From Polyangiaceae bacterium (GTDB lineage Bacteria > Myxococcota_A > Polyangia > Polyangiales > Polyangiaceae): a stretch of 37,849 nt of DNA. The stretch is from assembly GCA_025937785.1 (NCBI GenBank), contig JAICQQ010000061.1:1-37849 (forward strand). Reading direction: 5' to 3'. The position numbers and the translations under genes are program-made. Numbering within the stretch: position 1 is the stretch's first letter; every line of letters begins with the position of its first letter. This document shows, one piece after another, positions 6,907-14,309 of the stretch. The notes below the pieces were generated by a model. It ran no database searches and was not told where the DNA came from. It saw nothing but the letters and a program-made list of their open reading frames with translations.

Positions 6907-9264
6907 TCAGCGCCCTAGCTCGACTTGGACGCGCACCGTCGTTCCCGCAGGAAAGACGGGGACCACATGGCCGTCCAGCGGTTCGTCGTTGACGACGAGC
7001 CGGCGCACACCCGAGCTGACCCGAGCCGGATTCCGCACTGAAATGCGATAAGTAGCACCTCGGAACACCCGCGTGACCTCGAAGCCTTCCCAATCGGATG
7101 GGATGGCGGGGTCGATGATCAATCCATCGTAGCTGGCGCGTACGCCAAGAATGTACTGTGACACGGCGACGAAGCCCCAGGTAGCGGTCCCGGTCAACCA
7201 CGAGTTCCGCGCGCGGCCGAAATGGAAGGGGTGCTCTTTCCCGACGATGAACTGCGAGTAAACGTACGGCTCCATCGAGTAGTGGTCGGCGGTATCGTTC
7301 TTTGCGGCCGGTAAGAATGCCCGGTAAAGCGCGTACGCCTGATCGCCGCGACCCAAGAGCGCCTCGGCCACGACGGCCCAGGTATTGGCGTGGCAGAAGA
7401 TGCCAGCGTTCTCCTTGAGGCCCTTGGGGAAACACGTGATCGCGCCGACTTCTGCGTCGTGTTCGGTGTACGCCGGATAATTGAGGACGGCTCCGTGTTC
7501 GGTAGCCAGGTACTCGTGCACGCTGTCCATCGCACTCACGAGCTTCTCACGACTGGCTGCGCCAGCGATCACGGCCCACGTCTGCGCGTTCAGGAAGATC
7601 TTGCTCTGATCGCTGGACGCGGCGCCGAGCTTGCGGCCACTCGTCAAGAAGCCGCGCAGGAAATAGCGTCCGTCCCAGACGTGGGCGTCGATCGCGCCTT
7701 CCAACTCGCGCTTCATTCCGCCGTAGTGCGCCTCGTCGTCGCGACGACTCTGGCGCCGCGCGATCTCGAGCAGCTCGTTCAAGCCGAGCAGGAACAGAAA
7801 CGTGGAAAAGGTCGTCTCGCCATCGCCCTTCAGATTCAAGCAATCGTTCCAGTCAGCGGCCAGCCCCAAGCAGAGCCCGTGAGGACCGCGCTTGCTCCAG
7901 GAAAAGTCGAGCGCGCGCTTCAGGTGCTCGTACACACTCGCCTCGCCCTCGTCGGCGTAAGGCACGACCGCGTCCAAGAATCCGAAGTCGAGTGTCTCCT
8001 TGAGATACGCAGCCACCGACACCAAGAGCCAGAGGTGGTCGTCCGAGAACACCTCGCCTTGACGATTGTGAGGCCCTTGGGTGAAGCCGAGCGGTTGCAC
8101 CCCGTGCATCGCGGAACCGTCGGCGAACTGCGCCTTCAACAGGTCGACGAGCTTCGCCTTCACCGGCTCGGGCAAGCAATGCACGACGCCGAGCGTGTCC
8201 TGGTTGGAATCCCGGAAGCCCATACCGTCGCGCCCCCCCGCCTCGTTGAACGAAGCAGAGCGCGACCAGTTGAACGTCGTGTGACACTGAACCTGATTCC
8301 AGACGTTGACCATGCTGTCGAGCGTCGGATCCGGCGTCTTGACCTGATAACCCGCCAGCCGCTCTTGCCAGTAGTCGGCGAGGCGCGCGAGCTCATGTTC
8401 GACGCTGCGCGGATCGGAGTACTTGCGTTTGTACTCCTGCCCCGCGGTCTTCGCGTCACCCACCCCTACGACGTAAGCAAACCTCCGGCTTTCCCCTGGC
8501 GCCAGGCGGATCGTCCCGTGCAGCGCAGCGCACGGGGTACCGCCCACGGCGATCGAACCAGAGCATTTGCCCTGCTCCACGGCGGTAGGGTTGCCCTCGT
8601 GCCGATAGGCTCCGAGAAAACAATCTCGGTCGGTATCGAAGCTTTCTACCGGCAACGTGCTCGCGAAGAAACCCTTGGGTTCGCGGAAGGGCCACAAACG
8701 GATCGAGTAGTCGACGATGTCCGCGTCGTAGCCCATGCGGCAGGTGTACAGAATGTACTGGAAGTTGAAGGCGTCCTGCTGGATTTCCCAGAAGCACCAC
8801 TCCGCATAAGCGAAGACGTCGAGGTGGCGAGGCTCGCTGCTCGTGTTCTTGAGCTCGACCTCCCAAATCTCGACGGGGCTGTCGAGCGGAACGAGATAGC
8901 GGGCGGTCGCCTCGATGCCGCGGTAGTGGGTGACGAACCGGGTATACCCGAGGCCGTGCGCACAGACCGTCTTGAACTGGTCGAGCGGTTTGGCGACGGG
9001 TTGCCACGAGATCGACCAGTACTCCCCGTCCGCCTGATCGCGCAGGTACACATAACGACCCGGTCGATCCATCGGCACGCTGTTGAAGCGGAACCGCAGC
9101 AAGCGCTGACTCTTCGGCGACTCGTAGAACGCGTAACCACTGGCGTTGTTGGAAATGATCGCGCAGTAGCGTTCAGTCCCGAGGTAGTTGACCCACGATG
9201 TCGGGGTATCGGGTCGCTCGATGATGTACTCAAAAGCCTGGTCGTCGAAGTGTCCGTAGCGCAT
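6907..9264 (-). CDS. GH94 beta-glycoside phosphorylase (cellobiose phosphorylase-like)
   Basis: 785 residues, the usual length for GH94 inverting disaccharide phosphorylases. These cleave a beta-linked disaccharide with inorganic phosphate, giving a sugar 1-phosphate. The N-terminal FDD...RPDTPTSWVNYLGTE and GRYVYLRD...YWSISWQP stretches are typical of the family's beta-sandwich. The (alpha/alpha)6 domain contains GGRDGMGFRDSNQD, SDDHLWL and DWNDCLN, whose Asp474 is the expected general acid. The N- and C-terminal parts resemble chitobiose phosphorylases, while the GFRDSNQD/DGSA region is closer to cellobiose phosphorylases. Specificity (cellobiose, laminaribiose or chitobiose) is therefore open. 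There is no signal peptide, so it is cytoplasmic. A 15-bp palindrome lies 90 bp upstream. It would complement the GH6 and GH1 enzymes at 26-29 kb. Confidence 0.88.
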   Translation of the reverse strand: MRYGHFDDQAFEYIIERPDTPTSWVNYLGTERYCAIISNNASGYAFYESPKSQRLLRFRFNSVPMDRPGRYVYLRDQADGEYWSISWQPVAKPLDQFKTVCAHGLGYTRFVTHYRGIEATARYLVPLDSPVEIWEVELKNTSSEPRHLDVFAYAEWCFWEIQQDAFNFQYILYTCRMGYDADIVDYSIRLWPFREPKGFFASTLPVESFDTDRDCFLGAYRHEGNPTAVEQGKCSGSIAVGGTPCAALHGTIRLAPGESRRFAYVVGVGDAKTAGQEYKRKYSDPRSVEHELARLADYWQERLAGYQVKTPDPTLDSMVNVWNQVQCHTTFNWSRSASFNEAGGRDGMGFRDSNQDTLGVVHCLPEPVKAKLVDLLKAQFADGSAMHGVQPLGFTQGPHNRQGEVFSDDHLWLLVSVAAYLKETLDFGFLDAVVPYADEGEASVYEHLKRALDFSWSKRGPHGLCLGLAADWNDCLNLKGDGETTFSTFLFLLGLNELLEIARRQSRRDDEAHYGGMKRELEGAIDAHVWDGRYFLRGFLTSGRKLGAASSDQSKIFLNAQTWAVIAGAASREKLVSAMDSVHEYLATEHGAVLNYPAYTEHDAEVGAITCFPKGLKENAGIFCHANTWAVVAEALLGRGDQAYALYRAFLPAAKNDTADHYSMEPYVYSQFIVGKEHPFHFGRARNSWLTGTATWGFVAVSQYILGVRASYDGLIIDPAIPSDWEGFEVTRVFRGATYRISVRNPARVSSGVRRLVVNDEPLDGHVVPVFPAGTTVRVQVELGR

Positions 9265-9353
9265 CAGAAGAAACTCGACGGAGACAAAGCCACGAGCCCT
9301 CGGGCTGAGGCAAGCGGGAGCTGCGGGAAAAGCTACACTTTCGGCGCAATTTA

Positions 9354-9368
9354 TACAGTTAAACTGTA
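9354..9368. promoter_or_regulatory. Operator-like palindrome TACAGTT-A-AACTGTA
   Basis: Two perfect 7-bp arms around one central base, in a locally AT-rich patch (TTTATACAGTTAAACTGTAA) of an otherwise very GC-rich sequence. It sits between the divergent GH94 gene (start 9264) and the receiver gene (start ~9470), where a shared operator or promoter would be expected. About two palindromes of this strength are expected by chance in a window this long, so support comes from position and base composition. The binding protein is unknown. Confidence 0.45.
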
Positions 9369-9469
9369 ATCTATGCCTCGTGGTGAATATCAGAGAGATC
9401 TGACAGAAGACCCCCCACGGGATGCTCGATCATGCGCGTGGTGCCCCTCCCCTGATACTGCATCGCGCC

Positions 9470-9952
9470 ATGTCCGGCCAACCGGTTACCAGTGCATCGC
9501 TCCGCCTGAACCACTCGCTCGAAGCTGGCGAGCGGGCGCGCTTCCTCATCGTCGACGACGAGCCGGCGCTGCTTCGTGCCATGCGGCGCGTCCTCCACGC
9601 CGCCGGACCGAACTGGGCCGTGGTGTGCGCGCGGCACGGCGTTGAAGCCTTGGAATGCCTCTCCCACGAGCCGTTCGATGCGGTCTTGCTCGATCTGCAC
9701 ATGCCCGTGATGGATGGCATTACCCTGCTGCGCCATTTGGTGGCCCAATACCCCGAAGTCCGGCGCATCGTGCATTCGTCGCACATCGATCCCATCGGGC
9801 GGGGGGTTTTGGCAGAGCTGGCGCACGAAGTGCTGGCCAAGCCCGCGCACCCCGCCAGTATCGTCGACGCGCTGGAGCGTTCGCTGCGCCGGGGGGCCAC
9901 CCCAGTGCGTGCCAGCGACCCGGTGGTTGCGCGCAAAACATCGACCTGCTGA
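9470..9952 (+). CDS. Stand-alone receiver (CheY-like) response regulator
   Basis: About 160 residues consisting of one receiver domain with short extensions. FLIVDDEP supplies the acidic pair, LLDLHMPVMDG the phospho-acceptor Asp, VHSSH the Ser/Thr switch position and LAKPAHP the conserved Lys. There is no DNA-binding or enzymatic output domain, so it must act through protein contacts like other CheY/DivK-type proteins. A start at 9422 would add 16 residues; neither start has a good Shine-Dalgarno. It is divergent from the GH94 gene across a shared AT-rich control region. No cognate histidine kinase adjoins it. Confidence 0.8.
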   Translation: MSGQPVTSASLRLNHSLEAGERARFLIVDDEPALLRAMRRVLHAAGPNWAVVCARHGVEALECLSHEPFDAVLLDLHMPVMDGITLLRHLVAQYPEVRRIVHSSHIDPIGRGVLAELAHEVLAKPAHPASIVDALERSLRRGATPVRASDPVVARKTSTC

Positions 9953-10035
9953 CCGGATGCACGAGGGCCCAGAAGTTCAGAGTAAGTTCACAATGGTTGC
10001 ACAGCTCGGCGCATGTTCAGTGTACGCTGGAGAGC

Positions 10036-10521
10036 GTGCGCCCCCCCGCCCCTTCGTCCTCGGCCTCTCGCGAACGGCGCTACCGCGTCGCGCTCACCGA
10101 GCGAGCGAGCGTGGTCGCGCGGGGTGAGCAAGTCGAACTCTGGTTCGTCCGCGTGAACGATGCCTGGGTGCGCGCCATTGAGCACGCGAACGCTTGCGTC
10201 GAGTCGAGCTCCCTCGAGTCAGAGTCCGCCGAATCGGGATGCGAGCGCTGCCCGAGCGGCACCATTTGGCTGCGCACGACGGAGCTGATGCTGCCCGCGG
10301 GCACACGTTTGCTTCAACGCCAGAGCGCTCCCCGTCCCCGGCAGCTCTCCGTCATGAACTACCTGAAGCAGGGGCTAGCGACCACGCAGCGCGTGGTGCG
10401 CGAACGGCATTTCGTCGTAAGCGGGAACTACCGCCTGACCCCGGTCGGTCGCATGCTCGTCAACACGGTGGCCGGTGACACCAGCTCCGAGACAGACGCG
10501 CCGCTGTCGGAGACTGCGTAG
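10036..10521 (+). CDS. Hypothetical protein, unknown family
   Basis: 161 residues from a GTG at 10036 preceded by CTGGAGAGC; the frame is open further upstream, but that part overlaps the receiver gene. The protein starts with a Ser/Arg-rich segment. It continues with an alternating hydrophobic region (VELWFVRVNDAWVRAIEHA), an acidic Ser/Glu-rich loop with two Cys (SGCERCPSG), and a basic C-terminal part (NYLKQGLATTQRVVRERHF). There is no signal peptide or membrane helix. Codon use matches its neighbours (GC-rich third positions), which supports translation. No family recognised, no function proposed. Confidence 0.55.
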   Translation: MRPPAPSSSASRERRYRVALTERASVVARGEQVELWFVRVNDAWVRAIEHANACVESSSLESESAESGCERCPSGTIWLRTTELMLPAGTRLLQRQSAPRPRQLSVMNYLKQGLATTQRVVRERHFVVSGNYRLTPVGRMLVNTVAGDTSSETDAPLSETA

Positions 10522-10556
10522 CGCCCCGCCTGGCCGCGGGTGACCTTTCGCGCCCC

Positions 10557-10886
10557 TCATTTCCCGTCACGCCGCCCTAGATAGCTCTCCAACTGCCGAA
10601 CCATGGCGTCGAACGCGTCGCGCACGGCGACATAGAGGTTTTCGTGGGAGTGATCCGCTGGGTGTTCGCGGTTGACGATCAACTCGTCGCCAGGAACGTC
10701 CACGTGCACGCTGACGCGATAGACTTTGCCCTTCTTGTGGTGATTGTGCGGCGACTCGACCACCACATGACAGCTCGTAATGTTCTGGAAAAAACGCTCC
10801 AGGCGGACGGCCTTCTCTCGGATCCTGGCTTCTACGGCGTCGGAGTGGGGAATACCTCGAAACGTAACCTGCAGTTCGTTGTGCAT
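10557..10886 (-). CDS. hpf: Ribosome hibernation-promoting factor (S30AE/HPF family)
   Basis: 109 residues from the ATG at 10886, preceded by AGGG. The MHNELQVTFRGIPHSDAVEARIREKA start and the HKKGKVYRVSVHVDVPGDELIV strand are characteristic of S30AE ribosome-associated inhibitors (HPF/RaiA/YfiA). These bind the 30S subunit channel and silence or dimerise ribosomes in stationary phase. It is the short form without the C-terminal dimerisation domain of long HPF, and has a His/Asp-rich segment in the middle. An upstream start at 10925 would add 13 residues. It is cytoplasmic. Neighbours give no further clue. Confidence 0.88.
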   Translation of the reverse strand: MHNELQVTFRGIPHSDAVEARIREKAVRLERFFQNITSCHVVVESPHNHHKKGKVYRVSVHVDVPGDELIVNREHPADHSHENLYVAVRDAFDAMVRQLESYLGRRDGK

Positions 10887-10991
10887 AGGCCCTGGTAGGA
10901 GACTACGCCGAGGCTCCGAACTCAAGAGACGAGCTCCGCTGCAGGGATTTCCTGAGTCTGAAGCTAGACTTCCGCCCCAGCAGCCGCCGGC

Positions 10992-11759
10992 CTACTGCTT
11001 CTGGCGCAAGGCCGCTAACAGGCGCTGGGCGTCGATCTGGCGGTAACCCCCGTAGCTCCCGTGAGCGAAGCGCTCCAGCTCCGGCAGCGCTTCCGACTGA
11101 CGTCCCGAGCGCACCAAGCAAAGCGCGCGGTTGTAGCGAGCGTCGACGGCGAAACGGCCTGACGGTTGTTGGGCGAGGTACGCCTCGTAGCCCTTCAGCG
11201 CCTGCGACAAGTCGTGGTTCTTGAAATGTGCCGCATGCGCACGCCGATAAACGTCGTGCGCATCGTGCTCCGTGTCGGCAGCGCGAACGCTGGATCGCCC
11301 GGCGAGCGCAGTGCCTGCCGAGCGCGCGTCGTTGCTCGAAGCGCGGGCCTCGGGGGGCGGTTCAGCGCTGGGCGCCACTTCCGGCTCTGGCGCTGGCTCC
11401 GGCGCTGCCGAGGGAGCTGGAACCGCGGCGGGCGGAGCCGCTGCCGGGCGCGCCGCCGCCGGCGAGCGGGGGCCTGCGGGCGCAGGCTCCGCCGACCATG
11501 CTGCGGTAGTCGGGACCAGGCCCACCACGTCCAGCGCGGAGACCAGGATGGTTTCGAGCCGCCCGGTCACCGCCGCAAACGCGGTCGACCCCACGAAGAT
11601 GGCTGCCATCGGCAGCAGCACGGCGAAGCGGGTGTTGCTCCTTCGCCGGCGGTCGTGGAGCGAGGCCATCAGGCGCTCGCGCGTGTATTTGCCGCCCTGC
11701 TGCTCGTGGCCGGACTCGCTCAGCGCCTTGGTGGCTTGCTTCAGCACGTCCTGATTCAT
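10992..11759 (-). CDS. Probable anti-sigma factor with periplasmic Pro/Ala linker and TPR-like tail
   Basis: 255 residues. A short cytoplasmic N-terminus (~1-42) is followed by one membrane segment (~45-66, FAVLLPMAAIFVGSTAFAAV), a long Ala/Pro/Glu-rich linker (~90-150) and a C-terminal helical part. The tail (YRRAHAAHFKNHDLSQALKG; YNRALCLVRSGRQSEAL) has TPR/YbgF-like spacing. Its start overlaps the stop of the ECF sigma gene by four bases (ATGA), which implies translational coupling and points to an anti-sigma role. No zinc-type HxxxCxxC anti-sigma motif is present, so it would belong to the non-ZAS or an unclassified group. The function is inferred from layout and topology. Confidence 0.65.
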   Translation of the reverse strand: MNQDVLKQATKALSESGHEQQGGKYTRERLMASLHDRRRRSNTRFAVLLPMAAIFVGSTAFAAVTGRLETILVSALDVVGLVPTTAAWSAEPAPAGPRSPAAARPAAAPPAAVPAPSAAPEPAPEPEVAPSAEPPPEARASSNDARSAGTALAGRSSVRAADTEHDAHDVYRRAHAAHFKNHDLSQALKGYEAYLAQQPSGRFAVDARYNRALCLVRSGRQSEALPELERFAHGSYGGYRQIDAQRLLAALRQKQ

Positions 11760-12358
11760 TCGAGCCCCCTCTTCTGAAGAAAGCTGCGCAGCTTTTTCTT
11801 CGCGTGAAACAAGCGGGTGCGCACGGTTGCTTCAGGTGCGCCGACGATGCTGGCTACCTCTCGAGAGTTGCGCTCTTCGACCTCCGAGAGTACGAACGCG
11901 ACGCGCTGTTCGAGCGACAGCGTGTCGAGCCCCGCGCTCAAGAGCTGCACGAGCTGAGCTTGCTGGAACGAACGCTCGGGATCGAGGGGACCGCTGCCGC
12001 CCGGCACGAGCGCTAGCCTGTCCATCGCCGAGCGGCGGCGCGCGGCGCTGCGGACGTAGTGTCGCGCGTGGTTCACCGCGATCGAGATCAGGAAGGTGCG
12101 GAGCGACGAGCGCCCTTCGTAGCGCCGGATCGCGCGCGGGAGCGTCAGGAAGACCTCGTGCACCAGATCTTCGGCGGCGGAGGCGTCACCCACCAGTCGC
12201 AACGCGAACGCGCGGATCGCTTCGTGGTGTGCGTCGTACACTTCGCCGACCGCGGCGGCGTCACCCTCCCCCAGCGCCCGCACGAGGGCGGCTTCCTCGT
12301 CCGCCGAACCGGCAACACCCGGATAGGTCACGGAGAGGTCCAAACCAGCAGTCGTCAT
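11756..12358 (-). CDS. ECF sigma-70 family RNA polymerase sigma factor
   Basis: 200 residues from the ATG at 12358; an in-frame start at 12400 is possible. The sigma2 region contains YDAHHEAIRAFALRLVGD, then AEDLVHEVFLTL and SSLRTFLISIAVNHARHYVR. The sigma4 region contains LSLEQRVAFVLSEVEERNSREVA and a helix-turn-helix ending ATVRTRLFHAKKKLRSFL. Only regions 2 and 4 are present, as in extracytoplasmic-function sigma factors. It should direct RNA polymerase to a small regulon and be held in check by the membrane protein encoded immediately downstream. An AT-rich palindrome lies about 120 bp upstream of its start. Confidence 0.9.
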   Translation of the reverse strand: MTTAGLDLSVTYPGVAGSADEEAALVRALGEGDAAAVGEVYDAHHEAIRAFALRLVGDASAAEDLVHEVFLTLPRAIRRYEGRSSLRTFLISIAVNHARHYVRSAARRRSAMDRLALVPGGSGPLDPERSFQQAQLVQLLSAGLDTLSLEQRVAFVLSEVEERNSREVASIVGAPEATVRTRLFHAKKKLRSFLQKRGLE

Positions 12359-12477
12359 GGACACGTTTTCTCGGGTTGCGCTGCCCACGCCCGGAAGCAT
12401 TCACCCGCTCTGTGCCCGGTGCGAGCAGCCTCGTTCAACGAAAGTGATCGGCGCTGGCCATTTTTCTGCAAGAGCTT

Positions 12478-12497
12478 GATATTATTGAAATAATATC
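12478..12497. promoter_or_regulatory. AT-rich 20-bp palindrome upstream of the ECF sigma gene
   Basis: GATATTATT-GA-AATAATATC: two perfect 9-bp arms with a 2-bp centre, almost pure A/T in a very GC-rich region. It lies in the 148-bp gap between the sigma factor start (12358) and the end of the upstream repeat-protein gene (12507). An arm length of 9 with this gap is expected about 0.14 times by chance in this window. It is not a typical terminator because the stem is A/T, so an operator seems likelier. The symmetry and composition recall Fur-superfamily boxes, but I cannot assign a regulator. Confidence 0.6.
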
Positions 12498-12506
12498 CAA
12501 ACGCGG

Positions 12507-14195
12507 TCATCGGAAAACCTCGACTCCGAAAGCAGCGCGGAGCTTGAGGTCCTGGTTCCACTCGCTGCCGTCTTGGGGACCGGACAGGAACACGGGGCCC
12601 CCGAAGAGGCGCAGCCAGGGCTGGACGCGCACCGCGATCAGGGGGCGGACCGCCACGAAGTACTCCTGTTCCTGCTTCTCGGGGGCGGGGTGCGAGCTCT
12701 GGTACAACCCGTCGATACTGAGTTGAATGGGCTCGAACTCCCATTGCACCCCGACGCCGAACGCAGGCAGGTACCGCTCCTCACCGTCGACCTGGTCGAA
12801 GCCTACGCCGAGCAAGGTGTAGAGCGGGCCGATACCGAATTTGCCTGCCGCATTCGCGCTCGCGAGGCCCGGGGTGCTCCAGGCCACGAACCGCTGATAG
12901 CCATTGCCGGCGATCGGGATCAGACCCACGGACGCGCCGTCGACCTCGTCAGCCACGTTCACCACTCCAAGCTGCAAGCCGTGGGCGCGACGCGCGACGT
13001 TCACTATGCCTAGCTGAAGCCCGCTGATGGATTCCGCGACGTTGATGGGTGCGAACTGGACGCCCGCCACCGAGTCCAAAGCGACGTTCGCCGCGCCGGC
13101 CAGCATCAACCCGCTCGCCGAGCGCGTCATGTTGGCGGCGCCAGCCAGTTGCACCCCGGTGACGCCCCGCGCCAGATTGGCGGCGCCCGCGACCTCGGCG
13201 CCGGTGACTTCGTGCGCCGCGTTGAAAGCACCCGACAGTTGCACGCCGGTCACGGGCCCTTCGCGGTAAGAAAAGGCCCCCCCGACTTCGCCGCCCGAGA
13301 GCTTGCCTTCGCTGTAGTTCGCCGCGCCCGCGAGTGAAACGCCGGTGAGATCACCTCTGTGAAGCGCAGCGAGACCGGCGACGGAGACACCTTCGGCGGC
13401 CCCCGTCCCGAGGTTGACGAGACCGGCGACGCGCACCCCCCGATAGCCATGGCGCACGCGGCTCACGAAACCCGTGAGCGCGCCACCCTCGATGCGACCG
13501 ACGTCCGAATACACCAGGCCCAGCTCCGCCGCGATCTCGAGCTCGGGGCTGTTCGCGTGCAGCGCGACCGGGGTAAACAAGGAAAGATTCACGAGTGCGC
13601 GCTCGAGCTCGGGCGCCTGCTCGGAGTTGGCGTCGGCCGCGAGCGGCGCCGGTTTCTCGTCACGGGGTTGCTCGGGAGCGGGAGTCGGCGACGTGGGAGC
13701 GGGCGCAACCGGTGGCGCGGGTGTTGGATCGGTGGCGGGTTCGCTCTCCGCGGCGGTCGCCGGGGGTGGTCGCAGCTCTTCGATCAACTGCCCGGTCTCG
13801 TCGCGAGCCAGGTTACCCGCGACCAGCGCCACGGTCTCGATGCGCTTCGCGGCCGATACCGGCAACTTCACGGTCCTGCTGTTGCGGCGCCCGTCGTTGC
13901 CGACGTACTCCATCGTCAACGCATCGGGGCCGGTCGCAACGACGTTCAGAGTACCGACCACGTCGGGGTGGACGTCCCCGCGCACGACGACACCGAGTTC
14001 GCCCTCGACAGCTCGCTGCACCGCATACGGGTCCAACCCCGCCTCCACGGCCTGGACTACGACTCGGAGCGAGGGCGGGCCCGACGTTGCTTCGGGTGCC
14101 GCAGCCGTTCCCGGCGTTGCTGGTTCTGCCCAAGCAGGAGTGGCGAGCGCGCCTAGAAGCACGAGCGCGCCGGTATGCGTCAGCGATCGCAACAT
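12507..14195 (-). CDS. LA_2272-type surface repeat protein, exported
   Basis: 562 residues from the ATG at 14195, which has a good Shine-Dalgarno (CCGGAGATTTC). A cleavable signal peptide is visible (LTHTGALVLLGALATPAWA). Residues ~35-140 form an N-terminal domain, followed by a Pro/Ala/Thr linker. From ~250 to ~430 about eleven 14-16-residue units repeat the pattern G-V-x-L-A-G-A-A-N, drifting to GLQLGIVNVA near the end. This matches the surface-repeat family named after Leptospira LA_2272, predicted to be a beta-solenoid or barrel-like stack. The last ~130 residues alternate aromatic strands (WEFEPIQLSIDGLYQSS; LIAVRVQPWLRLFGGP) and look like outer-membrane beta-barrel strands. It is probably a cell-surface protein; the ligand is unknown. 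Confidence 0.75.
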   Translation of the reverse strand: MLRSLTHTGALVLLGALATPAWAEPATPGTAAAPEATSGPPSLRVVVQAVEAGLDPYAVQRAVEGELGVVVRGDVHPDVVGTLNVVATGPDALTMEYVGNDGRRNSRTVKLPVSAAKRIETVALVAGNLARDETGQLIEELRPPPATAAESEPATDPTPAPPVAPAPTSPTPAPEQPRDEKPAPLAADANSEQAPELERALVNLSLFTPVALHANSPELEIAAELGLVYSDVGRIEGGALTGFVSRVRHGYRGVRVAGLVNLGTGAAEGVSVAGLAALHRGDLTGVSLAGAANYSEGKLSGGEVGGAFSYREGPVTGVQLSGAFNAAHEVTGAEVAGAANLARGVTGVQLAGAANMTRSASGLMLAGAANVALDSVAGVQFAPINVAESISGLQLGIVNVARRAHGLQLGVVNVADEVDGASVGLIPIAGNGYQRFVAWSTPGLASANAAGKFGIGPLYTLLGVGFDQVDGEERYLPAFGVGVQWEFEPIQLSIDGLYQSSHPAPEKQEQEYFVAVRPLIAVRVQPWLRLFGGPVFLSGPQDGSEWNQDLKLRAAFGVEVFR

Positions 14196-14239
14196 GAAAT
14201 CTCCGGTTCGTGCCCGCAACCGACGCGACCGTTCAAAGT

Positions 14240-14261
14240 TCGTGGCATCGAGCTGCCACGA
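14240..14261 (-). terminator. Possible terminator of the Ser/Thr kinase gene
   Basis: An 8-bp perfect stem (TCGTGGCA / TGCCACGA) with a 6-nt loop, about 50 nt past the stop of the minus-strand kinase gene at 14310. Downstream on the minus strand comes AACTTTGAAC, which is only a weak T-rich tract. Confidence 0.35.
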
Positions 14262-14309
14262 CCGCGTAATTCCCGACGAAACCTCGACCCGAACCCGGAG
14301 CGGAGGGTC

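Noticed and set aside
7390..9369. A 659-codon plus-strand frame opposite the GH94 gene
   Set aside because: It is the antisense shadow of a clear GH94 enzyme and shows no domain of its own.
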